A stretch of 64,000 nt of DNA from Rhabdophis nuchalis. Taxonomy: Eukaryota > Chordata > Lepidosauria > Squamata > Natricidae. Where the stretch lies: positions 47,400,605 through 47,464,604 of the forward strand of contig CM077643.1 in assembly GCA_039707465.1 (NCBI GenBank). Reading direction: 5' to 3'. Of this stretch, positions 55,429-64,000 are shown piece after piece. A program made the translations under genes and the position numbers. Under the pieces are notes generated by a model. The model was not told the origin of the DNA. It worked only from the letters and a program-made list of their open reading frames with translations, and did not search any database. The first letter of the stretch is position 1. Each line of letters starts with the position of its first letter.

Positions 55429-55741
55429 TATCTAGACCTCTTTCAATTAGATTGCAGGGCAAGATATAGTATTGAGACAGAACTTGTTGATGAATTCTGG
55501 TGGATCTGAAACTGTTTTGGTTCTCCTATCTTTCCCAATGACTTTTGATATCATCAACGTTGGGATCCCTCTGGATCACCTGCATGGATTAGGAGTAGGG
55601 GTATTACATTGCAGGTTTCTCTTCCTTCTTCTGTGGTTGGGCTAGCATTGCCAGTCGGGGAGCAAACAAACCTGTTTCTATCTGATGTGTGGAGTGCCAC
55701 AGAGCTCAATATTGTTGCTTCTCCTGTTGACACCCACAACA

Positions 55742-55919
55742 ACAGAAAAAGAAAGGAGGAGAGGAGAGGAAGAGGAGGGAAAGAAGAAAGAGGTAAGGAG
55801 ATGAGGGTGAAAGGGAGAGAAATAGAAGGAGAGAGGGTAGGAAGGAGAAGAGTAAGAGTAGGGGACAGGTCAGGGAAGAAAGAAGGGGAAGGAGAGGAGG
55901 GAGGGAGAAAAGAAAGGTA
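55742..55919. repeat. Purine-rich tract, 178 bp, irregular
   Basis: Almost only A and G on the plus strand, with a few T and C, and no regular unit. Open frames across it on both strands are low-complexity and not genes. Confidence 0.85.
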
Positions 55920-55995
55920 ATATAAGGTGGTGTTAAAACAGGTCGATGGGATGGTAAACAAAGCAACCCAAACTGTATATTATAACCTTTTAAAT

Positions 55996-56128
55996 CAGGG
56001 GTCCCCAACCTTTGCAACTTTAAGTCTGAAGGACTTCAGCTCCCAGAATTCTCCAGCCAGCTTTGCTGGCTGGAGAAGTCTGAGAGCTGAAGTCCTTCAG
56101 ACTTAGTTGCAAAGGTTGGGGACCCCTG
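55996..56128. mobile_element. Palindromic hAT-like MITE, TSD ttttaaat
   Basis: 133 bp fold-back with ends 'caggggtccccaacctttgc'. Perfect 8-bp duplication 'ttttaaat' (55988-55995, 56129-56136). Confidence 0.87.
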
Positions 56129-56136
56129 TTTTAAAT

Positions 56137-56536
56137 GAAATAACAAATGTACAAGAATGACATATGTAAAGAAGAATAACTATGTGAATGTATACCTATA
56201 ATTGTATGTAAGAGAATAAAAAATTTAAAAAAATTTAAAAAATTATTGCTTCTCCTGTTTAACACAATGTCATTGGATTAAGTCAAGTGAGAGATGCTTT
56301 GAGATCATCGGTTGGTTTGGGGTCAAGGGCTATCAGGCGGCTGAGATACATATTTTTGTATCTCAAAAGCTAGGTCAACCAGATAACGTCATGAAAAACC
56401 TGTCTCCATGCCTGGACATTGTAGGGCCTGGATGGGGAGAACAGACATCTGCACTGGTTATCAGTAGCCTTCTGGGGGCACTTCAAATAGGGCTTGGTTG
56501 TCTTCAAAAGTGAGCTATCTTCCATAGTTTCTTTTG
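56137..56536. other. No feature recognised
   Basis: About 400 bases. 'aatttaaaaaaatttaaaaa' lies near 56222; nothing else supported. Confidence 0.4.
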
Positions 56537-56544
56537 GTCTATAG

Positions 56545-56866
56545 CAGGGGTATCAAACTCAATTTCTTTGAGGGCTGCATCAGGGTTGTGTTTGGGGGTT
56601 GCCAGATCGATGTTACTTGTGTTGGGCGTGCCTGTGGTGGCCTGAGCACTCTGCCAGAGAAAATGGGCTCCTGAGCTCTGTTGTTGGCTGCAACAGCCTC
56701 CTGCAACCCTCTGCCAGTGAAAATGGAGCTCGGGAGGGCCACATGAACTCCATTTTTGCTGTCAGAGGCACCGCAGGCCAGGCCTTAGCTGCTTACAGGG
56801 TGCCCCCCCCCCAAGCCAGACTTAAATACCCCACTACTTGATCCAGCCTTGAGTTTGACACCTCTG
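56545..56866. mobile_element. hAT-like MITE 'CAGGGGTATCAAACTC', TSD gtctatag/gtttatag
   Basis: 322 bp. Ends 'caggggtatcaaactcaa' and 'ttgagtttgacacctctg' are inverted. Flanks match at 7 of 8 bases with a central TA. Interior contains 'ctctgccag-gaaaatgg' twice. Confidence 0.83.
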
Positions 56867-57006
56867 GTTTATAGAATCAGGCAGAGTTGGCATGCTCCAA
56901 GTCCCATCGATTAACCATGTCTCACAGGACCTAGAAAATGTGCCTTCCCTATCACAGCCTTCTGGAACATCATCACCTCCAGAGATTTGTTTGGTTCCAT
57001 CCAGAC

Positions 57007-57324
57007 CAGAGGTGGGTTCCTACTGGTTCGGAGCAGTTCGGCCGAACTGGTAGTGATTTGGCGGCCGGCGTCACTGGAAGTGGCAGTGACCCAGGCCTGC
57101 CACACCCCCAAACTGGTTCTCCTTTGGGGCCGCCATCTTGATTTTTGGTTCTGTGCATGCGAAGAACAATTATAATTGCACAAATTTAATTTCCCCCCTT
57201 TTTAAATATTTTGTGCATGTGCAGACCTATTTTTGTGAAAATGTGCACGTGTCCAGAGAGCATGTGCACGCAAAATATTTGCACGCACTGAACCATCAGT
57301 AATGCCAGGAGCAACTCATCCCTG
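57007..57324. mobile_element. hAT-like MITE, TSD atccagac/gtccagac
   Basis: 318 bp. Left 'cagaggtgggttcctactgg', right 'ccaggagcaactcatccctg'. Flanks match at 7 of 8 bases. GC-rich left half with 'agttcggccgaact' palindrome. Confidence 0.77.
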
Positions 57325-57489
57325 GTCCAGACCTTGTTCAAGAAGTCTTAAAACCTGGTCCTTCCCCCAGACCTTGTGCAAGGGGTAGGGGGTGTGACAG
57401 AGCTCTTGTGTGCTTATGTGGCTCTTTTTAGCATTGATGTCTTCCCCCCCACCAAAAAAAAGAATATTTCTTTGTTTTGTTAGCTTGTT

Positions 57490-57572
57490 TGGTAAATTGT
57501 TTTAATATTGTACACTGACCAGAATTTCAATGGAGCTAGGCAGCCTATAAATGAAAGAAATAAGTAAAATCA
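57490..57572 (+). mobile_element. Decayed LINE 3' end
   Basis: 'ttgtacactgaccagaattt', 'cagcctataaatgaaag': resembles the general L2/R4-type 3' end in squamates, strongly decayed. Confidence 0.35.
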
Positions 57573-58151
57573 AACAATATTCATTAAAAAAAAGGTTTTG
57601 TAAGACAACAAAGCAATCTGCCGATAAATTCACAACAGTGAAAATAATATCCATTTTGAAAGCACTATATTCCTGCCGAGTTGTTACTTTACAGGTGCTT
57701 TTTGCAAAGCCTCTTTAACTAGGCAACTTCTGGGTGGGGGGAGGGTCAGGGCCATATGTCCCTCAGAGAGAATTCCATAATTAGGGCACCAATTCTGTTT
57801 CACGTGGATTTGCATGGCTTTATCTGTAAACAGGGCTGTCTGTGAAATGTGGTCAAAAAGATGGCCCTTTGGTCTATAACATTTTATAGAACTGACCGAT
57901 ATGAAGATTATTTAGAAATGGCCGATATGAACCGATTTGAAAAAATAATGTTGATAGTATTTAACTTTGATTTTAATATACAAGACATCATTAAAAGAAG
58001 GAAAACAGCAAACAATAAAATATAAATATATAATACAATCAGCATAAAATGTAACAATAAAAATATGTTGCATATAGGAAACCATTTAATCTAAATTTTA
58101 AATGCACCATTAAAGCTCGGCTACACGGAATAATGCTGATTGGTCTCAGAG

Positions 58152-58154
<3 letters not shown>
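57573..58154. other. Repeat-poor stretch
   Basis: No repeat recognised. 57660-57890 has balanced composition and words such as 'ccataattagggcacc' and 'ggatttgcatgg' (an octamer-like ATTTGCAT), a possible conserved element. The rest is AT-rich. Confidence 0.35.
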
Positions 58155-58155
<1 letters not shown>

Positions 58156-58227
<72 letters not shown>

Positions 58228-58748
58228 TTATTAGATTTATAAACCGCCCCCTCTCCCTGAAGGGACTCGGGGCGGTGTACAGGAAAATAAAATAAAAACC
58301 ATCTAAAAACATACAATATATCCAAAGTTAAAAACGAATTAAATTACCCTTTACTAAAATTTAAGAACATTAAAATTACAACCCAGCCTATGCTAAAATT
58401 CCCCTAAAATCTAACATCCATTTACGTGTTTGGCAGATGTTATATTACAAAAGTCTAAACTATTACGCAAGACCAGCTTGCTGAAAAAAATATGTTTTAA
58501 GTGAACGGCGAAAGAGGGGAAAGTCCGTGATAGTGCGAAGTTCGGGGGGTAGGTCGTTCCAGAGGGCCGGCCCTGCCACAGAGAAGGCCCTACCCCTCTG
58601 CCACAGAGAAGGCCCTACCCCTGGGCACCGCTAGCCTGCATTGACTGGTGGTTGGTACCCTCAGTAGGCCCTCCCTGTGGGAGCGTATCGGACGCAGGGA
58701 GGTATGTGGCAGGAGACAGTCCCGCAAGTAGCTAGGCCCCGAGCCATT
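58156..58748 (-). mobile_element. L2-clade LINE 3' fragment, with a tandem duplication
   Basis: Minus strand: AAT tail (58156-58228), 3' end 'gactcggggcggtgtacagg', and about 80 codons of ORF2 end. A 25-bp unit ('gccacagagaaggccctacc' type) is duplicated at 58574-58623. A third L2 lineage, sharing 'aagttcggggggtaggtcg' with 50.7 kb. Confidence 0.85.
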
Positions 58749-58839
58749 AGATTAATAGGATAGGATATATGATTATTTGTGGCCCGTTTTAGGAAGCCAA
58801 TGATATTTTGAAAAGCAGACATGCCTCCAGAAGTTTCAG

Positions 58840-59275
58840 TTTCAGTTTTATTCAATTTATATACCGCCCTTCTCCCTTTCGGGACTCAGGGCGGTGCACA
58901 GCCATAATAAAAATGGGTAATACAAAAGCTAAAATAGTATGTTAAAATGAATTAAATGTAATTGGCCTGCATTTAAAAACCCCGTACTAAAATTACTTTA
59001 AAACTAGGACAGGCCGGCAGCACAAAATAAGTGTGTCTTCAGGGCTTGACGGAAGAGATGTAGGTCCGTGATCGTCCGTAGTCCAGGGGGTAGGTCATTC
59101 CAGAGGGCAGGAGCTGCCACAGAGAAGGCTCTCCCCCTGGGGGTCGCCAGCCAACATTGTCTGGCCGACGGCACCCTGAGGAGGCCCTCTCTGTGGGAGC
59201 GAACTGGTTGGTAGGAGGTTTTTGGCAGCAGGAGGCGGTCTTGCAAGTAACCAGGTCCCTTGCCAAGTTGTAGGT
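58840..59275 (-). mobile_element. L2-clade LINE 3' fragment
   Basis: Minus strand: short tail, 3' end 'gactcagggcggtgcacag', and an open 93-codon ORF2 end (59004-59285: 'RSHREGLLRVPSARQCWLATPRGRAFSVAAPALWNDLPPGLRTITDLHLF'). Truncated where CR1 sequence begins. Confidence 0.85.
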
Positions 59276-59402
59276 GCTCCAACACTGTAGGTTTTTAGGA
59301 AGAGATTAAACAACCATTTGTCTGAAATTGTTTAGGATCTCCTGCCGGAACAGTGGGTTGGACTAGAGACCTCCACAGTTCTTTCCAACTCTGTTATTTT
59401 GA
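59276..59402 (+). mobile_element. CR1 LINE 3' end fragment
   Basis: 'gctccaacactgtaggtttt' corresponds to the CR1 'PTLEVFKK' codons; continues to 'gggttggactagagacctcc' and 'ttccaactctgttatttt'. Confidence 0.78.
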
Positions 59403-59595
59403 AGTATACATACATAAAATATATATAAAATATATACATAATATAGGGAGCGCTTCTATCACACTGCTGGGGCCACTATCATGATTTATCCATGGCACCC
59501 CCCCTGTACACCTGGGAGAGAAGAGGTTATCAAAGCAAATTAAATACTGGTGGACACCCACCGGATGCTACTTCAACATCCTCCTATAAAGTACC
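59403..59595. other. No feature recognised
   Basis: About 190 bases with a TATA-rich run near 59415-59445. Confidence 0.4.
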
Positions 59596-60032
59596 ATGAC
59601 AATTAGGGGACTGGAGGCTAAAACATATGAAGAACGGTTGTAGGAACTGGGTATGTCTAGTTTAATGAAAAGAAGGACTGGGGGAGACATGATAGCTGTG
59701 TTCCAATATCTCAGGGGCTGCCACAAAGAAGAGGGAGTCAAACTATTCTCCAAGGCACCTGAGGATAGAATAAGAAGCAATGGGTGGAAAATAATCAAGG
59801 AGAGAAGCAACCTAGAACTAAGGAGAAATTTACTAACAGTTAGTACAATTAATCAGTGGAACAACTTGCCTCCAGAAGTTGTGAATGAATGCTCCAACAC
59901 TGGAAGTTTTTAAGAAGTTGTTGGATAACCATTTGTCTGAAGGGGTGTAGGGTTTCCTGCCTAGGCAGGGAGTTGGACTAGAAGACCTCCAGAGTCCCTT
60001 CCAACTCTGTTATTCTATTCTATTCTATTCTT
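59596..60032 (+). mobile_element. CR1 LINE 3' fragment
   Basis: Last 100 or so codons of ORF2 and the 3' end, with a TTCTA tail (60010-60030). A stop early in the frame (59642, 'tag' in the ERL-QELG region) and an in-frame 'aatg' duplication near 59884 show decay. Confidence 0.87.
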
Positions 60033-60455
60033 CTTCTTTACTCTCCTCACTTTATATGAGAGGAAATGTGCAAGCATAGGCAAGCACACTGTTTTACTTT
60101 ATGACACTTGGATATCTGCAAAATGCTTACAAAATCTCAAGTTCCATTTGACCTGATCTGGAGGAGCTTCACTTTGATTCAGATGCTTCTCAATTCCAGA
60201 ACAATTTAAAATAGGCAAGGCTCAGTCAAATTCCTTTTATTTAAGTGATTCTGAATTGAGCAGAACTGAACTGGAGCTCCCACTTCTGCTGCTCCTGATA
60301 ATGATGATGGTGCCTTAAGAAAACCAATTTACTCTCTGGGATTTTAGAGGTTGCCAGATATCTCCACTTGCATGGTTTCTCACAGATGGCAATGATTTCT
60401 GGCATATCTTCTGATAAAGGAGTCCTCCTCACTCAGTATAAGTAGCCCTAAATCA
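60033..60455. other. No feature recognised
   Basis: About 420 bases. Nothing supported. Confidence 0.4.
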
Positions 60456-60556
60456 ATGTTTCTCAACCTTGGCAGCTTGAAGATGAGTGGACTTCACATT
60501 CCACTCCCAGCTATGCACTTTTACCAAGTCATCAAGGTTGAGAAACACTGTTCTAA
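60456..60556. mobile_element. Small MITE with 'TGTTTCTCAACCTTGG' end
   Basis: Left 'aatgtttctcaaccttggc' and right 'caaggttgagaaacactg' are inverted; core 'gagtggacttcaca' relates it to the fold-back family. Target duplication not clear. Confidence 0.62.
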
Positions 60557-60802
60557 GTAGTAATTACACCCCATCTAAGGATATCAAAGGAGAAGAAAGT
60601 TTCTGTCTGTCTGTACTAAAGGAGCCTGCCTGCACCTGTCTGGGGCAAGGAATTTGGGGGGATGAAGCCAGCTTCTCCCTCTAAGATGTTGTAGTCAAAT
60701 GTGCCAAGAACCCAGAGCAAAGATACATATAAACAAGAACAATGGTATACTGTATATCACAAATCAAACTGCCGATTATTAGTTACAGTCTGAATAATAA
60801 TC
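60557..60802. other. No feature recognised
   Basis: About 245 bases; nothing supported. Confidence 0.4.
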
Positions 60803-60810
60803 TACTAGAT

Positions 60811-60941
60811 CAGGGGTGTCCAAGGTTGGCAACTTTTAAGACTTGTGAACTTCAACTCCCAGAATTCCCCAGCCAGCATTCCACAGAATTCTTGGAGTTA
60901 ACATCCACAAGTTTTAAAGTTGCCAATGTTGAGCACCCCTC
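60811..60941. mobile_element. Palindromic hAT-like MITE, TSD tactagat/tactacat
   Basis: 131 bp, core 'aacttcaactcccagaattc' with diverged arms. Flanks match at 7 of 8 bases. Older than most of its family here. Confidence 0.75.
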
Positions 60942-60949
60942 TACTACAT

Positions 60950-61364
60950 GGAGGCAGTTTTCCCTACAAGACACATTATATTTGAAGTTATTTTTATAGC
61001 ATATACAGTACTGATGATGACTACATTTCTGTTTTTCCCCCTTTTTCACATAGAATTGTTTTTTTTTAAATTATTTTAATAACATTCAGAATGGTGCATT
61101 ATTATTAGAAGTGGATCTCAGTTGTTGTACTCTATATTGTACAGTGGAAACTGAAGTCACATGAACGTAAGGATTTGTATCCCAACTTGATAGATCTGGG
61201 GCTCAGAGTTAAATGACCCCTCACCTCGCTCTACTTGCATTGTTGATTGTGATGCTTTCCCAAGCTGCCATACACTTTACTTTTCATATTTATGGTTTTA
61301 ATTATTTTTGTTGTTATTTTATATTATTTGTTGCCTAGAGTCTTATTGAGTATATAACTATACA
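60950..61364. other. Unassigned, with a possible LINE 3' end
   Basis: 61325-61363 ('ttgttgcctagagtcttatt') may be an old L2/R4-type 3' end whose tail seeded the following microsatellite. Nothing else recognised. Confidence 0.3.
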
Positions 61365-61508
<144 letters not shown>

Positions 61509-62155
61509 GTAGGTAACATTGCATACAAACCCTTTGCCAGACCAATTCTCAAATACAGCTCATCTGCGTGGAATCCTCATTGTATAATGGACATTAATAC
61601 AATCAAGCGAGTCCAGAGGTATTTCACGAGAAGAGTACTCCACTCCTCTGCTCGCAATAGAATACCTTATGCCACTAGGCTTGAAATTTTGGACCAGGAC
61701 AACCTAGAACTACATTGTCTACAGACTGACCTAAGCTTATTAGACAAAATTGTCTGCTACAATGTCCTACCTGTCAATGACTACTTCAGGTTCAACCACA
61801 ATAATACATGGGCAAACAACAGATACAAACTCAAAGTAAACCACTCCAAATTCAATTGCAGAAAATATGAGTGGTCAATGCCTGGAATGCACTACCTGAC
61901 TCTATTGTTACATCTTCAAACCCCCCAAACTCTAACCTTAAACTGTCTACTGTGGACCTCACCTCATTCCTAAGAGGTCTGTAAGGGGGCGTGCATAAGC
62001 GCACCAGTGTGCATGCCTTCCGTCCTTGTCCTACTGTTCTCATTTATTTGTACTCATTTCCTATGTATACATACGTATGCCTGCTTATACTTTTATGCTT
62101 ACATGTTATATTCATACCTATACTTGTTTTCTCTTAAATGTTTGACGAACCAAAA
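61509..62155 (+). mobile_element. CR1-group LINE 3' region between two GAAA arrays
   Basis: Coding end 'MDINTIKRVQRYFTRRVLHSSARNRIPYATRLEILDQDNLELHCLQTDLSLLDKIVCYNVLPVNDYF', then a frameshift near 61865 and a 3' UTR with 'gggggcgtgcataagcgcac'. Ends '...cgaaccaaaat' before the second array. Best copy of the family at 19.7 and 31.1 kb. Confidence 0.8.
61587..61973 (+). pseudogene. CR1-group LINE ORF C-terminal region
   Basis: 128 codons. Upstream codons of the same protein can be read from about 61530 ('PFARPIL.YSSSAWNPHCIMDINTIK'). A deletion near 61865 removes the 'FFSNRAVNAWN' start present in the relative at 31.4 kb and shifts the frame. No catalytic box remains. Confidence 0.65.
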
Positions 62156-62158
62156 TGA

Positions 62159-62241
<83 letters not shown>
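62156..62241. repeat. (GAAA)n microsatellite
   Basis: About 21 pure GAAA units directly after the LINE 3' end. Confidence 0.97.
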
Positions 62242-62242
<1 letters not shown>

Positions 62243-62244
62243 AT

Positions 62245-63252
62245 CACTATTTTTATGTTTTGTTCGTTTGCTGCTCAAAGTAACAAAAGAAATCATGTGG
62301 GTGATTCTGCATGTATGAGACCCTCCTAGCAGGAGCCAGGATAATATCGTAGAGAGTAAACAGATGGAGTGAGCCAGGAATTCATCAAGCCCTGCTACAG
62401 GAAGGCACTCTGGATAAATTGTCAATGGTAGTAAATACTATGGATACAGCCAAGTGGGAAAGAAAGTAGTTTGCAAATACACAAGCAAACAAACAACTAA
62501 TTTACACATTTCAGTAAGCAGCTCAATCCAAATTCCAAAGAGAGAGTTCCATCTTGAGATGAACTTCTTCCAAAGCTATATGAGGGGAACAGGCAAGTTC
62601 AGACAAGTTTATGGCTAAACAACTAAGTGGTTTTACAGTGAATCTACAAAAGGTTCCTGGTGGCCAACTATGGAAGAGTGACAAAACTGAAAGTATTTTT
62701 GACTCTCAATTAGCTATTGACATTAGGAAATGTGCTAGGAAGTGAAAGATCAGGAATAGGTTTTGTGTGTGAAATAAAATGGCAAGGACTGCTTTGAGTC
62801 AAGCTTGACTCCTGGTGACTATACCCTGCCTTGTCCTGGCAGCAGTACAAAAATGGCTGACCATTGCTGGCTTCCAGGGCAGCTGATGGACTCTCCTCCA
62901 GGTACAAGCCAGGGCCATCCTTGCTCAGCTTTTTCTAGGTCAACTAAGGTTGGCTAGTTGCTGCCATCTGCTGTTTTATGTGAAAGGGCTGGAAATTCAT
63001 TTCCAGTAAGGAGAGCTAATTCATAGTTGCTGCGTTCCCGTTATACAGTATTCAATTTCTGAAATAAATATTTTCTGAGAACCTTTTCGTAAGTAAAGGA
63101 TTGCTGGAAAGAGAATATTCGCTTCTGTTAAAAATTAAAACAAGATGGACCCAGAAAGCTTTGATTCCTCCCATTCCCTCAATAACATTTTCTACTTTAT
63201 TTGCATTTTGATACATCCAGATATCTGCTTTGCATTGGTGGTACCAGACAAT
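62245..63252. other. 1-kb stretch, nothing firmly recognised
   Basis: 62780-62950 ('gcaaggactgctttgagtc', 'ggcttccagggcagctgatgg') has the feel of an old retroposon but no end or box supports a call. Confidence 0.35.
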
Positions 63253-64000
63253 TTATTTTTTATTACTATTAAATTTTTATGCCACCTCTCTTCCCTACAA
63301 GGCGACTCTGGGTGACTTACAAGTTATGATTACTATATATTTATATAATTAATTGTATACTTCATTCATTAAACATAAAACTCAGCCAACTGAACATTCA
63401 AAAATGTATCATAAATATTATTGACTGGTGCTTATGGTTGATACTGGTTGCTGCCAGCGTTCTAAGTATCAACCAATTACCTTCTTAAAATATATGATGT
63501 TCCGAGTAGCACAGTTTTTTGCAGTTCCACTGGTGTTATTGCAGGAAGCTGCAATTTGTTGATGTATCTTATAAAATTCTTGGACATGGTACCAAGTGCC
63601 CCGATGACAATGGGTATCACTGTTACATGTTTCATCCATAATCGGGTAGTTTCGATGGCCAGGTTGAGGTATTTTGTGATTTTTTTTCCAGTTCTTTTTC
63701 TTCAACTCTGGCATCTCCTGGTACCGCAATGTCAATAAATTGTACATTTCGGCCCTCTACAACTGTGATATCTGGTGTGTTGTGTTGTTGTTATTGTTGT
63801 TGTTACAGTTGGTCACACAGTCAGATGTTTAGACTGGATTTTGCAGGTCTTTGTGTTTTATGATTTTCTCCAGTTTCTTCTGTTTATTTTTATAATTCAT
63901 CACATGGTCAGACAGATGTTCAGACTGGATTTGGTATTTTTAATCTACTTATCAAGTCCTTCCCAAGAATTTGGATAGGCAGATGTTGAAGTTTGATGGT
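63253..64000 (-). mobile_element. R4/Dong-type LINE 3' part, cut by window end
   Basis: Minus strand. Translating in pieces across frames gives 'VVEGRNVQFIDIAVPGD' (63700-63760), the PD/D-type restriction-like endonuclease signature, then 'KYLNLAIETTRLWMKHVTVIPIVIGALGTMSKNF' and 'LQKTVLLGTSYILRR' (63490-63680). This C-terminal order is that of R4/Dong-like elements, which use a restriction-enzyme-like nuclease rather than an APE type. Several frameshifts and stops, so inactive. A 3' end like 'gcgactctgggtgacttac' lies at 63301-63320. Confidence 0.75.

Noticed and set aside
55742..55919. Replication origin or triplex-forming regulatory tract
   Set aside because: Purine strand bias alone is common in snake simple sequence; no further evidence.
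62780..62950. Possible Bov-B or SINE remnant
   Set aside because: No box, tail or second copy in the window supports it; left unassigned.

Overview
The window looks like non-coding DNA from a squamate reptile nuclear genome, most likely a snake. I found no host exon, tRNA, rRNA, CRISPR array or bacterial-type operon. The organism call rests on the repeat content: CR1 LINEs whose 3' ends run into pentanucleotide tails (TTGTA, TTCTA/AATAG), L2-clade LINEs, Bov-B/RTE fragments, a Sauria-type SINE, an R4/Dong-type LINE, a SPIN-type hAT element and many small hAT-like MITEs. CR1 tails seeding AATAG-type microsatellites are described from snakes, so snake is preferred to lizard, but this is inference.

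Layout. 1-4.8 kb: an L2 copy running in from the left edge, a CR1 3' piece, a TA-flanked MITE, a Bov-B piece and a long CR1 copy on the minus strand (copy A). 5-12.1 kb: a TA-flanked MITE with a 32-bp palindrome, several hAT-like MITEs with 8-bp target duplications, old CR1 pieces and a Sauria SINE. 12.3-14.3 kb: a complete 1.96-kb insertion with a 17-bp target duplication and a poly(A) tail. It carries a decayed L1-type ORF1 and no ORF2, the layout of a 'half-L1'. 14.3-18 kb: a MITE, then about 2 kb of low-repeat DNA. 18.4-20.5 kb: an L2 inserted into a MITE, and a MITE inserted into an old LINE. 21.1-23.6 kb: CR1 copy B on the plus strand, nearly identical to copy A.

23.6-36 kb: low-repeat stretches (26.25-26.97 kb has features of a conserved regulatory element), more MITEs, a tRNA-headed SINE with a CR1 tail, and a LINE 3' piece with a perfect 16-bp target duplication and an internal GAT array. 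36-46 kb: two pieces of another non-LTR family, CR1 pieces, the best L2 copy (488 intact codons, 41.8-43.3 kb) and a direct/inverted rearrangement at 43.7-43.9 kb. 47-53.7 kb: a MITE nested in a MITE, an L2 copy, the SPIN-type element, and an L2 inside a TIR element with a CTAC minisatellite. 53.6-64 kb: more MITEs, L2 and CR1 pieces, long GAAA arrays and, at the right edge, an R4/Dong-type LINE on the minus strand.

The two autonomous-type machineries visible, CR1 and L2 reverse transcriptases, plausibly mobilised related short elements (the CR1-tailed SINE; the MIR-like SINEs if their tails are L2-derived). Every CR1 and L2 copy is 5'-truncated. The DNA-transposon layer consists only of non-autonomous elements; no transposase is encoded here, so it had to be supplied from elsewhere. 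All family names come from recognising sequence and protein motifs by eye, not from a database search.
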